Position numbers and translations under genes: made by a program. From NCBI GenBank assembly GCA_002021875.1, contig CP018627.1:5890001-5954000 (forward strand): a stretch of DNA of 64,000 nt. Reading direction: 5' to 3'. Shown one piece after another: positions 23,572 through 34,317 of this stretch. Numbering within the stretch: the stretch's first letter is position 1; every line of letters begins with the position of its first letter. This stretch comes from Streptomyces hygroscopicus. GTDB taxonomy: Bacteria; Actinomycetota; Actinomycetes; Streptomycetales; Streptomycetaceae. The notes beneath the pieces are model-generated. The model was not told where the DNA came from, made no database searches, and saw nothing but the letters and a program-made list of their open reading frames with translations.

Positions 23572-26112
23572 ATGCTCCGTACAGCCCTGCGCAATGTGCT
23601 TGCGCACAAGGCCCGGTTGCTGATGACCGTGCTCGCCGTGATGCTCGGTGTGGCCTTCGTCGCCGGCACCCTGGTCTTCACCAACACCATCTCCGACGCC
23701 TATCAGAAGAGCTCCCAGAAGGGCTTCAAGGGCGTCGACGTCGCCATCGCCCCCGACAAGAAGGATGACGACTCCGCCAACCCCGGTGATGCCCCCCGGC
23801 TGAGCCAGCAGTTGCTCGACAAGGCCGCCAAGGCGCCCGGCGCCGGCTCCGCCTTCGGTGTCGTGAAGGGCAACGCCGCCCTCGCCGACAAGAAGGGCGA
23901 CCTGCTCGGCGGCGGCTTCTCCAACGTCGGCGGCAACTACTACCCGGGGGCCGACGGCAAGGACCCCCGGTACACGATGACCGAGGGCCGCGCCCCCAAG
24001 GCCGCGGGTGAGATCGCGCTCGACTCCAAGACCGCCGAGCGCGGCGAGTACAAGGCCGGGGACTCCATCCGGGTGTCCGTCGACGGCCCGGTGCGCACCG
24101 AGAAGGTCGTCGGCGTCTTCACCACCGACGACGGCAATGTCGCGGCCGGCGGCACCCTCGCGCTGTACGACACGGTCACCGCCCAGAAGCTGTTCGCCAA
24201 GCCCGGGCAGTTCGACGAGATCGACGTGAAGGCCGCCGCGGGCACCTCGCAGGCGACGCTGAAGTCCGCGATCGACAAGGTCCTGCCCGAGCAGGCCAAG
24301 GCCACCACCGGCAAGAAGCTCGCCAAGGACCAGGCCAAGGCGATCGAAGACGGTATGAGCAGCATGCAGACCGCGATGCTGGTGTTCGCCGGGATCGCGC
24401 TCTTCGTCGGCATCTTCATCATCGTCAACACCTTCTCCATGCTGGTCGCCCAGCGCACCAAGGAGCTCGCCCTGATGCGCGCGGTGGGTGCGACCCGCCG
24501 TCAGGTGACCCGCTCGGTGCTGATCGAGGCCACCTTCGTCGGCGCCGTCGCGGCCGTGGTGGGCCTCGCCGCCGGTGTCGGCATCGGCGCCGCGCTGCGC
24601 TCGGTGCTCAACTCCTCCGGGGCCAACGTCCCGGACGGCCCGCTGATCGTCGCGCCGACCACCGTGCTGGTCTCGGTGCTCGTGGGCGTCGTGGTGACCG
24701 TGCTCTCCGCCTGGCTGCCCGGCCGCCGCGCCGCCAAGATCCCGCCGGTCGCCGCGATGAACAGCGTGCACGCCGCGCCGACCACCCGCGGTCTGGTGGT
24801 CCGCAACACCATCGGCTCGATCCTCGCCGCGGCCGGTATCGCCCTGGTGGTGGCCGGTGCGGGCATGGGCGGCGACGGCCAGGGCCCGATGGCGTTCGGC
24901 GCGGCCGTCCTGGTGATCGGCGTCTTCGTCCTCACCCCGCTGCTGTCCCGGCCGCTGATCGCGGCCGCCTCCCCGGTGCTGCGGCTCTTCGGGATGCCCG
25001 GCAAGCTGGCCCGGCAGAACGCGGTGCGCAACCCGCGCCGTACCGCCGCCACCGCCTCCGCCCTGATGGTCGGCCTCACCCTGATCACCGGTATGACGGT
25101 GATCGCGGGGAGCATGCAGAAGGGCATCGACAAGATGGCCGCCGACGGGCTGAAGTCCGACTACGTCGTCAGCATGGGCGGGACCACCCCGCGGCCGATG
25201 TCGCCGGATGTGTCCAAGACCCTCGCCAAGCTGCCCGAGGTCACCGCGATCAGCTCGCTGCGCTCCTCCCCGGCCCGGGTCGCCGGTGACACCGACACCC
25301 TGACGGGCGTCGACCCCAAGGCCATCAAGGACCTGGTGAACGTGGACTTCACCGAGGGCTCGTTCGGCGCGCTCGGGGGCACCAAGGTCCTCATCGACGA
25401 CAAGATCGCCGACGAGAACCACTGGAAGGTCGGCTCCACCATCCCGGTGACCTACGAGGACGGCAGCAGCGGCCGGCTGACCGTGGGCGGTGTCTACGAG
25501 GGCAACCAGATGATCCGCGGGGTCATGCTCGACAACGCCACGGTCACCCCGCACATGACGACCGTCGCCGACTTCCAGGTGATGCTGAAGACCAAGGGCG
25601 GCGCGACGCAGGACACCAAGGACCTGCTGAAGAAGACGCTCGGCGAGAACCCCGCGATCAAGATCCAGAACAAGCAGGACACCTCCGACGAGATCGCCAG
25701 TGCCTTCACCCTGATGCTGAACATGCTCTACGGGCTGCTCGGCATGGCCGTGATCGTCGCGGTGCTCGGGGTCATCAACACCTTGGCGATGTCGGTCTTC
25801 GAGCGGTCCAAGGAGATCGGCATGCTGCGGGCGATCGGCCTGGACCGGGCCGGCATCAAGCGGATGGTGCGGCTGGAGTCCCTGGTCATCTCGCTCTTCG
25901 GCGGGGTGCTCGGCCTCGGCCTCGGCGTCTTCTTCGGCTGGGCGGCCGGTGAGCTGATCGCCACCGAGCTGCCGAGCTACGAGCTGGTGCTGCCGTGGGC
26001 CCGGATGGGTCTGTTCGTGCTGATGTCCGCGCTGGTCGGCGTGATCGCCGCGCTGTGGCCGGCCCGGCGGGCCTCCAAGCTCAACATGCTGGCGGCCATC
26101 AAGGCCGAGTAG
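23572..26112 (+). CDS. FtsX/MacB-like ABC permease with duplicated core
   Basis: An 846-residue permease. It has an N-terminal span, an extracytoplasmic domain of about 220 residues, then a FtsX block (AMLVFAGIALFVGIFIIVNTF...ALMRAVGATRRQ), a second N-terminal-like span and periplasmic domain, and a C-terminal FtsX block (LYGLLGMAVIVAVLGVINT...IGMLRAIGLDRAG). This duplicated layout is common in actinobacterial FtsX proteins that export or mechanotransmit from the membrane; the substrate is unknown. Preceded by CCTCAGGAC. Confidence 0.9.
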   Translation: MLRTALRNVLAHKARLLMTVLAVMLGVAFVAGTLVFTNTISDAYQKSSQKGFKGVDVAIAPDKKDDDSANPGDAPRLSQQLLDKAAKAPGAGSAFGVVKGNAALADKKGDLLGGGFSNVGGNYYPGADGKDPRYTMTEGRAPKAAGEIALDSKTAERGEYKAGDSIRVSVDGPVRTEKVVGVFTTDDGNVAAGGTLALYDTVTAQKLFAKPGQFDEIDVKAAAGTSQATLKSAIDKVLPEQAKATTGKKLAKDQAKAIEDGMSSMQTAMLVFAGIALFVGIFIIVNTFSMLVAQRTKELALMRAVGATRRQVTRSVLIEATFVGAVAAVVGLAAGVGIGAALRSVLNSSGANVPDGPLIVAPTTVLVSVLVGVVVTVLSAWLPGRRAAKIPPVAAMNSVHAAPTTRGLVVRNTIGSILAAAGIALVVAGAGMGGDGQGPMAFGAAVLVIGVFVLTPLLSRPLIAAASPVLRLFGMPGKLARQNAVRNPRRTAATASALMVGLTLITGMTVIAGSMQKGIDKMAADGLKSDYVVSMGGTTPRPMSPDVSKTLAKLPEVTAISSLRSSPARVAGDTDTLTGVDPKAIKDLVNVDFTEGSFGALGGTKVLIDDKIADENHWKVGSTIPVTYEDGSSGRLTVGGVYEGNQMIRGVMLDNATVTPHMTTVADFQVMLKTKGGATQDTKDLLKKTLGENPAIKIQNKQDTSDEIASAFTLMLNMLYGLLGMAVIVAVLGVINTLAMSVFERSKEIGMLRAIGLDRAGIKRMVRLESLVISLFGGVLGLGLGVFFGWAAGELIATELPSYELVLPWARMGLFVLMSALVGVIAALWPARRASKLNMLAAIKAE

Positions 26113-26138
26113 CGGCGAGCCGATCGGCGAACCGCTAC

Positions 26139-26184
26139 CGGACGTCCCCGTCCGCCCCCTCTCCGGGGCGGACGGGGACGTCCG
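26139..26184. terminator. Long-stem bidirectional terminator
   Basis: A perfect 20-bp stem: CGGACGTCCCCGTCCGCCCC (26139-26158) pairs with 26165-26184 around a 6-base loop. It lies between the convergent FtsX and cyclopropane synthase genes. Confidence 0.92.
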
Positions 26185-26188
26185 CGTT

Positions 26189-27502
26189 TCAGCCGCGCCA
26201 GTCGCGGGCGCGCAGCGGCAGCCCCGAGGTCCCGCTCTCGGGGGTGCGGACGGCGAGGATCTGATTGACCCCGATCCGGTTGCGTTCGAAGGAGAGGGCG
26301 GAGGCCGCCATGTAGAGCCGCCAGACCCGGGCCCGGCCCGGGCTGGTCAGCCGCATGGCCTGCGGCCAGGACCGCTCCAGGTTGGCGACCCAGCCGCGCA
26401 GCGTGAGCGCGTAATGCTCGCGGATGGCCTCCACATCGCGTACCTCGAAGCCCGCCTCCTCCAGCTGGGTGACGGTCCGGCCGACCGGGGCGAGCTCACC
26501 GTCGGGGAAGACATACCGGTCGATGAACTCGTCCACGTGGTAAGCCTCTTCGTCCGGCTGGGGGCGCCGGGCGATCTGGTGGTTCAGCAGCCGCCCGCCG
26601 GGCCGCAGCAGCCGGTGCAGGATTTCGGTGTACTCGGCGTAGCGCACGGAGCCCACATGCTCGGCCATGCCGATGGAGGAGATGGCGTCGTAGGGCCCGT
26701 CCGGAACCTCGCGGTAGTCCTGGACCCGGATCTCCACCTGGTCGGTGAGCCCGGCGTCCGCGATGCGCTTACGGGCGTACGCCGCCTGCTCCTCGGAGAG
26801 CGTGACGCCGACGGCGCGCACCCCGTACTCGCGCGCCGCGTGCAGCACCATCGAGCCCCAGCCGCACCCCACGTCCAGCAGCCGCTGGCCCGGTTGCAGG
26901 GCCAGCTTGCGGCAGACGAGGTCCAGCTTGGCGCGCTGGGCGTCCTCGAGCGTCGCATCCGGGGTGTCCCAGTAGGCGCAGGAGTAGACCATCGAGGGGC
27001 CGAGCACCAGCTCGTAGAAGTCGTTGCCGACGTCGTAATGGTGGCTGATGGCCTTCTTGTCGCGGCGCAGGGAGTGCAGCGGACCGAAGCCGGACCGCGC
27101 CTCCTCGCGGGGCGGGGTCGGCGGCAGCCCCGGCCCGGCGAGCGCGATCAGCTTCCCGGCGGCGGTGCGCAGCGCGGGGTCGCGCAGCACCTGGATGCCG
27201 GTGCGGAGCCGGGACCGCGGCGCGGTGGCGGGGCCGCGCTCCCACAGCAGCCCGGACAGCCGGTCCAGGGCGTCGTACAGATCGCCCTCGACATCCAGGT
27301 CACCGGCGACCCAGGCGCGGGCCAGGCCCAGCTCGCCCGGCCGCCACAGCAGTCGGCGCAGCGCGCGGCGACGCCGGATGACCAGGGTGGGGGCGCCGGG
27401 CGGGCCGGTCTCGCTGTGGTCCCAGGCGCGGACGCGGATGGGCAGGGGGTCTCCCAGCACCTCCTTGGCCAGGGTGGCGATCCGCCCAGCGGCGTCGGAC
27501 AT
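26189..27502 (-). CDS. cfa: Cyclopropane-fatty-acyl-phospholipid synthase family methyltransferase
   Basis: A 437-residue SAM-dependent enzyme. The N-terminal lipid-binding domain covers about 1-140. The methyltransferase core has ISHHYDVGNDFYELVLG, YSCAYW, the SAM loop LLDVGCGWGSMVLHAA and SIGMAEHVG, all typical of CFAS enzymes that methylenate unsaturated acyl chains of phospholipids. The final LSFERNRIGVNQIL is the conserved C-terminal motif. The ATG at 27502 follows GGAGGTGTG. It is tail to tail with the FtsX gene, sharing a terminator. Confidence 0.92.
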   Translation of the reverse strand: MSDAAGRIATLAKEVLGDPLPIRVRAWDHSETGPPGAPTLVIRRRRALRRLLWRPGELGLARAWVAGDLDVEGDLYDALDRLSGLLWERGPATAPRSRLRTGIQVLRDPALRTAAGKLIALAGPGLPPTPPREEARSGFGPLHSLRRDKKAISHHYDVGNDFYELVLGPSMVYSCAYWDTPDATLEDAQRAKLDLVCRKLALQPGQRLLDVGCGWGSMVLHAAREYGVRAVGVTLSEEQAAYARKRIADAGLTDQVEIRVQDYREVPDGPYDAISSIGMAEHVGSVRYAEYTEILHRLLRPGGRLLNHQIARRPQPDEEAYHVDEFIDRYVFPDGELAPVGRTVTQLEEAGFEVRDVEAIREHYALTLRGWVANLERSWPQAMRLTSPGRARVWRLYMAASALSFERNRIGVNQILAVRTPESGTSGLPLRARDWRG

Positions 27503-27637
27503 GTCACACCTCCGTGATGGCGAGTCAAGAAGATTCACTCACCACGTAAACACCATGGAACCCGCTTTACAGTCCCGCCGACACGTCTGGAATCGGTAAA
27601 ACAGCTTCAAAAGGCGGGCCATCGGCGGGCAGACGAA

Positions 27638-27669
27638 AGGGCGTCCGCCCCACGGATGGCGGACGCCCT
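27638..27669 (-). terminator. Terminator downstream of ndh
   Basis: AGGGCGTCCGCC and GGCGGACGCCCT form a perfect 12-bp stem with an 8-base loop; on the minus strand TTT follows. Confidence 0.85.
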
Positions 27670-27700
27670 CGGCGTCAGATGTGCGGGTCCGGCCCGGAGG

Positions 27701-29080
27701 TCAGGACGCCTTGGCCTTCTCGGCCGGTGCCGACGGCTTGACCGCGGCGGCGGCGCTGACCGGGGAGGCGGCCTCGTAGAACTCCTCGCGGGGGTTCTCG
27801 ATGGCACCGAGCGAGACGACCTCGCGCTTGAGGAACATCCCCAGCGTCCAGTCGGCGATCACCCGGATCTTGCGGTTGAAGGTCGGCATGGCCATGCCGT
27901 GGTAGCCACGGTGCATGTACCAGGCGAGACGGCCCTTCAGCTTGATCTTCATCTTGCCGAAGACGATCATCGCGACGCCCTTGTGGAGGCCAAGGCCCGC
28001 GACGGCACCCTTGTTGGCGTGCTTGTACTGGCCCTGCGGGAAGCCCCGCATGCCCGAGATCACGTTGTCGCCGAGGACCTTGGCCTGGCGCAGCGCGTGC
28101 TGGGCGTTCGGCGGGCACCAGGCGCCCTCGCCGCTGGCGAGGTCCGGCACCTGGGCGTTGTCGCCCGCGGCCCAGATGTAGTCGGTGCCCTGGACCTGGA
28201 GGGTCGGGGCGGTGTCCACGTGGCCGCGCGGGCCGAGCGGCAGGCCGAAGCGGGCCAGCGCCGGGTTGGGCTTGACGCCGGCGGTCCACACGATGGTGTT
28301 GGAGTCGACCTCGAGGCCGTTCTTGAGGACGACATGGCCGTCGATGCAGGAGTCCATCGAGGTCTTGAGGTAGACCTCGACCCCGCGCTTCTGGAGGTGC
28401 TCCAGACCCCACTGGCCCAGCTTCGGGCCGACCTCGGGGAGGATCTTGTCGGCGGCGTCGACGAGGACGAAGCGCATGTCCTCGCGCTTCACGTTCGGGT
28501 AGTACTTGGCCGCGTCACGGGCCATGTCCTCGATCTCGCCGATGGTCTCCGCGCCGGCGAAGCCACCGCCGACGAAGACGAAGGTGAGCGCCTTGCGGCG
28601 GATCTCCTCGTCCGTGGTGGAGTCGGCCTTGTCGAGCTGCTCGAGGACGTGGTTGCGCAGGCCGATGGCCTCCTCTATGCCCTTCATGCCGATGCCGTTC
28701 TCCGCGAGACCGGGGATCGGGAAGGTGCGGGAGACCGCGCCGAGGGCGATGACCAGGTAGTCGAAGGGCAGCTCGTACGTCTCGCCGACGAGCGGCTGGA
28801 TGACGGCGACCTTGCGGTCCTGGTCAATGGTCGACACTCGGCCGGTGAGGACCTCCGCCTTGGGGAGCACGCGCCGCAGCGGAACCACGACGTGGCGCGG
28901 GGAGATGCTGCCGGCCGCAGCTTCGGGGAGGAAGGGCTGGTACGTCATGTACGAGCGGGGGTCGACGACCGTGACGGTCGCCTCGCCGTACCGCATCTTC
29001 TTGAGGATGCGGCGTGCCGCGTACAGGCCTACGTACCCACCGCCTACAACGAGGATCCTGGGACGCTCCGTGGTGCTCAT
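27701..29080 (-). CDS. ndh: Type II NADH:quinone dehydrogenase (NDH-2)
   Basis: A single-subunit, non-proton-pumping respiratory NADH dehydrogenase of 459 aa. The FAD dinucleotide-binding loop is LVVGGGYVGLYAA, the NADH loop is FVFVGGGFAGAETIGE, and WTAGVKPNPAL plus YIWAAGDNAQVPD belong to the FAD domain. The C-terminal region is amphipathic and would dock on the membrane. The ATG at 29080 is preceded by an inverted repeat resembling a Rex operator, fitting control by the NADH/NAD ratio. Confidence 0.93.
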   Translation of the reverse strand: MSTTERPRILVVGGGYVGLYAARRILKKMRYGEATVTVVDPRSYMTYQPFLPEAAAGSISPRHVVVPLRRVLPKAEVLTGRVSTIDQDRKVAVIQPLVGETYELPFDYLVIALGAVSRTFPIPGLAENGIGMKGIEEAIGLRNHVLEQLDKADSTTDEEIRRKALTFVFVGGGFAGAETIGEIEDMARDAAKYYPNVKREDMRFVLVDAADKILPEVGPKLGQWGLEHLQKRGVEVYLKTSMDSCIDGHVVLKNGLEVDSNTIVWTAGVKPNPALARFGLPLGPRGHVDTAPTLQVQGTDYIWAAGDNAQVPDLASGEGAWCPPNAQHALRQAKVLGDNVISGMRGFPQGQYKHANKGAVAGLGLHKGVAMIVFGKMKIKLKGRLAWYMHRGYHGMAMPTFNRKIRVIADWTLGMFLKREVVSLGAIENPREEFYEAASPVSAAAAVKPSAPAEKAKAS

Positions 29081-29114
29081 GTTTCGAGTATCCAGCACCC
29101 TCCGAGGGGGACCT

Positions 29115-29130
29115 CGTGAGCCCCTTCACA
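29115..29130 (-). promoter_or_regulatory. Rex-operator-like inverted repeat upstream of ndh
   Basis: CGTGAGCCCCTTCACA matches 12 of 16 positions of the Streptomyces Rex operator TGTGAACGCGTTCACA. One half (TTCACA) is perfect. It lies 35-50 bp before the ndh start. Rex is the NADH-sensing repressor of respiratory genes in this genus. Confidence 0.55.
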
Positions 29131-29475
29131 AGCATGGTGACAGTATCTGCTACACTCCGCCGCCCCCGTGACGGATGCCATACCGGCAGAGGGGAACCAC
29201 AAGGCGGACCGGCACGTTCCCGCCCCCTCTGAGCAGGGCTTGTGGTTGAACTCGGGAGTAGACCAAGCGGTCCGCGCCGGGGCCCGCGAAACCCCCCTGA
29301 CACCTCACGATCCGGTCAGCGACGGGGCACGGCCACCGAAACCGCCCCGGAGGGCCGCATCGGTCGGCCACCAGGCGCCTTTTTCATGTGAAGAGTTTCA
29401 CGAACTTTCTCGGAGGCGGTTCGCGGAAGGCCCCCGAAGGGGGTTCCGTGGCCGCTCATACGTTATTCCGCCCGC
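29131..29475. other. 345-bp non-coding region between ndh and ppx
   Basis: No convincing gene. TTCACA...TGCTAC around 29125-29153 resembles a plus-strand promoter, and GGCGCC followed by TTTTT at about 29377-29388 resembles the end of a plus-strand transcript. Together they would bound an RNA of about 230 nt, but there is no other support. Downstream is the 3' end of the ppx gene. Confidence 0.3.
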
Positions 29476-30435
29476 TCAGGCGATGCTCCAGGCGATCCCG
29501 TCGAGGATGTCATGTTCGCTCACCACGACCTCCTCGGCGCCGGTCCGTTCCATGATCGAAAGCAGGATGAGGGCCCCCGCGCCGATCACATCGACCCGCC
29601 CCGGGTGCATCACCGGAATCTCCGCCCGCTCGGCGTGGGTGGAGCCGAGCAGCTTCGCGGTGATCTCGCGGACCTGGTCGACGGTGATCCGCGAGTGGTG
29701 GATCGCGGAGGAGTCGTACTCCTCCAGACCCAGCGCGATCCCGGCCACAGTGGTGACCGAACCGGCCAGCCCGACCAGTGCGTGGCCGTCCGCGGGACGG
29801 CAGGCGCCGGTGAGCGGCACGGTCCGCTCGGCGAGGTCCAGCGCCGCGTCCACATCGCCCTTTATGCCGGCGAGCTGATCCTCCGTCGGGGGATCGGTGA
29901 TCCCGCCGTCCGCCACCAGATGGCGCTCGGTCAGCCGGACGCAGCCGATGTCCACGCTGCGGGCCGCCCGCACCCGCTCGCCGCCCTCGACGAACTCCGT
30001 CGAACCGCCGCCGATGTCCACCACCAGATACGGCCCGGCCACATGATCATGGCCCTTGAGCTCCTTGGTGGCCCCGGTGAAGGAGAACTCCGCCTCCTGG
30101 TCCCCGGTGATCACCTCGGGTTCCACGCCCAGGATCTCCACGACCCCGCGCACGAACTCCTCGCGGTTCTCGGCGTCGCGGGAGGCGGAGGTGGCCACGA
30201 AGCGGATGCGCTCGGCGCCCAGCTCACCGATCACCTCCGCATACTCGCGGCAGGCGGCGAAGGTGCGCTCCAGGGCCTCGGGGGCGAGCCGGCCGGTGCG
30301 GTCCACGCCCTGGCCCAGCCGGACGATCTTCATCCGGCGGTCGAGTTCGATCAGCTCCCCGGTGGCCGGATCGGCGTCCGCCACCAGCAGCCGGATCGAG
30401 TTGGTGCCGCAGTCCACGGCGGCGACGCGGGTCAT
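29476..30435 (-). CDS. ppx: Ppx/GppA family exopolyphosphatase
   Basis: A 319-residue enzyme of the ASKHA fold that removes terminal phosphate from polyphosphate or pppGpp. The phosphate-1 loop is AAVDCGTNSIRLLVAD and the phosphate-2 loop is LVVDIGGGSTEF; the catalytic Glu region EEFVRGV is present. It is the short, Ppx1-like form common in actinobacteria, lacking the C-terminal HD-like domain. The ATG at 30435 follows GGGAGGGGAG and overlaps the DUF501 stop by 4 bp (ATGA). Confidence 0.9.
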   Translation of the reverse strand: MTRVAAVDCGTNSIRLLVADADPATGELIELDRRMKIVRLGQGVDRTGRLAPEALERTFAACREYAEVIGELGAERIRFVATSASRDAENREEFVRGVVEILGVEPEVITGDQEAEFSFTGATKELKGHDHVAGPYLVVDIGGGSTEFVEGGERVRAARSVDIGCVRLTERHLVADGGITDPPTEDQLAGIKGDVDAALDLAERTVPLTGACRPADGHALVGLAGSVTTVAGIALGLEEYDSSAIHHSRITVDQVREITAKLLGSTHAERAEIPVMHPGRVDVIGAGALILLSIMERTGAEEVVVSEHDILDGIAWSIA

Positions 30436-30980
30436 GCGCTCCCCTCCCGGCTCGCGCCCTCGGCCCCGCAGGGGCTCACACACGGGCCCTTGCGCCACCA
30501 CTCCGGCAGCATCGCGAGCGCCTCGTCCCCGAGCGGATTGACACCGGGCCCGGCCGCGAGGGCGTGGGCGACCAGGACGTGCAGGCACTTCACCCGGTCC
30601 GGCATCCCGCCCGCGCTGGGGAAGCCCTGGAGCACCTCGATGGCGTCGCGGCGCGCGATGTAGTCCTCATGGGCGGCGCGGTAGGCGGCGGCGAGCTCGG
30701 GGTCGGTGGCCAGCCGGGCCGTCATCTCCTTCATCACGCCCTCGGCCTCCAGCGTGCCGATCGCGGACGCGGCGCGCGGACAGGTCAGGTAATAGAGGGT
30801 GGGGAAGGGCGTACCGTCCTCGAGCCGCGGCGCGGTCTCCACGACGTCCGGATTGCCGCAGGGGCAGCGGTGCGCGATCGCACGCAGGCCCCGGGGCACG
30901 CGGCTGAGCTGCTCCCGTACGGCGTGAATGTCCGCGTCGGTGGGCGCGGTGGGCTCCGTCTGGGGCGGGGGCGTTTCCAT
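30432..30980 (-). CDS. DUF501 protein
   Basis: A 182-residue protein with the DUF501 core: RCPCGNPDVVETAPRLEDGTPFPTLYYLTCP, a Cys-rich segment that may bind metal, then MTARLATDP, and the C-terminal VKCLHVLVAHALAAGPGVNPLGDEA. It is almost always encoded between divIC and ppx in actinobacteria. Function unknown. Its stop overlaps the ppx start. Confidence 0.9.
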   Translation of the reverse strand: METPPPQTEPTAPTDADIHAVREQLSRVPRGLRAIAHRCPCGNPDVVETAPRLEDGTPFPTLYYLTCPRAASAIGTLEAEGVMKEMTARLATDPELAAAYRAAHEDYIARRDAIEVLQGFPSAGGMPDRVKCLHVLVAHALAAGPGVNPLGDEALAMLPEWWRKGPCVSPCGAEGASREGSA

Positions 30981-31048
30981 GAGTGGGAAGTTCTTCTTCT
31001 TCGTTTCGATTCGTCACCGGGTGCGACCGGTGGCCGGAGCGCGGCGCC

Positions 31049-31531
31049 TCAGCGGCGCGCGCTGCCCGCCCCCGCCGCGTCCGCCGTGTCCACGGCGTCC
31101 CAGAGGTTGGAGTACCAGGGGCGGCCGGCCGCGCCCTGGTCGGTGGAGCGCTCGGTGGAGCCGCTGCCGTCCACCACGCTGTAGCCGGTCTCCCCCGGCA
31201 TCAGGAAGTGCAGCCGCTCCCGGGCCTGCTGCTCGGTGTAGGCGGGGTCACGCAACCGGGCCTTCCGCTCGCGCAGCTTCTTCACGTCCTCGCGGGCCCG
31301 CTGGGCCTCGCTCCGCTGCTCGGCGATGTCGGAGCGCTGGGAGATGTACTGCCGCATCGGGTAGGCGAGCGCCACCACCAGGGAGCAGACGACCAGCGCG
31401 AGCAGGGCCGCGCGGCCGGTCAGCCGGCCTCGGCGGCGCTTGGTCCGCACCCGGTAGACCCGGGCGGCGGCGTGCTCGCCGAGCGCCTTGAGCCTGGTCG
31501 CGGTGGAGAACCGTTCGCGATCCGCCGGCAC
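31049..31531 (-). CDS. divIC: Septum formation initiator DivIC (FtsB-like)
   Basis: A 160-residue bitopic membrane protein of the divisome. It has a basic cytoplasmic N terminus (VRTKRRRGRLTGR), one span at about 41-60, and a coiled coil (EQRSEAQRAREDVKKLRERKARL) followed by the conserved segment ARERLHFLMPGETGY. In Streptomyces DivIC is needed for sporulation septa but not for growth. A GTG start follows GGGGAGGCGAC. It sits 118 bp downstream of eno on the same strand. Confidence 0.92.
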   Translation of the reverse strand: MPADRERFSTATRLKALGEHAAARVYRVRTKRRRGRLTGRAALLALVVCSLVVALAYPMRQYISQRSDIAEQRSEAQRAREDVKKLRERKARLRDPAYTEQQARERLHFLMPGETGYSVVDGSGSTERSTDQGAAGRPWYSNLWDAVDTADAAGAGSARR

Positions 31532-31573
31532 GTCGCCTCCCCGGAGATGACTTCGCTTGAGTGACGCGTAACG

Positions 31574-31612
31574 CCGTCCCCGGTCACGGTACGGGACCGC
31601 GGCCGGGGACGG
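31574..31612 (-). terminator. Hairpin downstream of eno
   Basis: CCGTCCCCGG (31574-31583) and CCGGGGACGG (31603-31612) form a perfect 10-bp stem with a 19-base loop, between eno and divIC. It may attenuate rather than stop read-through into divIC. Confidence 0.6.
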
Positions 31613-31649
31613 GTGTCAGACGTGTCTGCTACTTGAGGTCGTACGCAGG

Positions 31650-33158
<1,509 letters not shown>

Positions 33159-33182
33159 TCAGGCCGCGGCTGCGACCGTGAC

Positions 33183-33902
<720 letters not shown>

Positions 33903-34102
33903 TCACCGACGCCTACGAGGTGAGCTGTCGGGTTCGGACGTGAGTTGCCCGGCCGGTCGCGATGATCGCTCCCGGCTTCACCCCTAGCCGACGAGCCCGT
34001 GTCCACAGGCCACTCGGCACCTACCTTGGGTCCCCCGCTCCTGCCTTCGGCGCTGACGCGTCGGATTCCCCCCGACCGCCGGCAGGATTCGGCGTGACGA
34101 TC
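33903..34102 (-). ncRNA. ydaO-type cyclic di-AMP riboswitch in the rpfA leader
   Basis: On the minus strand the leader carries the conserved blocks of the ydaO/yuaA class in order: CGCCGAATCCTGCCGG, GGCAGGAGCGGGGGACCCA, GGGGTGAAGCCGGG, then CCGAACCCGACAGCTCACC and CTCGTAGGCGTCGGTGAGG just before the rpfA start. The first two blocks contain complementary GGCAGG and CCTGCC segments. The aptamer binds c-di-AMP in this family, and in S. coelicolor the rpfA riboswitch lowers expression when c-di-AMP is high. Boundaries are approximate. Confidence 0.88.
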
Positions 34103-34132
34103 GACGGTGCCCGCGGTGGCGAGCGGAAAGAC

Positions 34133-34160
34133 GTTAAACACACCTCCCGAGAACGTTCAA
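34133..34160 (-). promoter_or_regulatory. Candidate rpfA promoter upstream of the riboswitch
   Basis: TTGAAC (34160-34155), 16 bp, then TTTAAC (34138-34133) on the minus strand. Transcription would begin about 25 bases before the aptamer, as needed for a leader riboswitch. GAACGTTC overlaps the -35 element. Confidence 0.5.
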
Positions 34161-34317
34161 ACACCCCAATGGCAGCGAATGGGGCTGTAATTGATCTCAC
34201 CCGGCCCACATCGGCGCAGGTAGGGCCGGGTGAGGAGAGATCGGACACGAGGTGCGCCCCGGAAATTGTGACGAGATGTATGTCTCATCGGAACCAGATC
34301 GGGCAATTCACCCCGAA

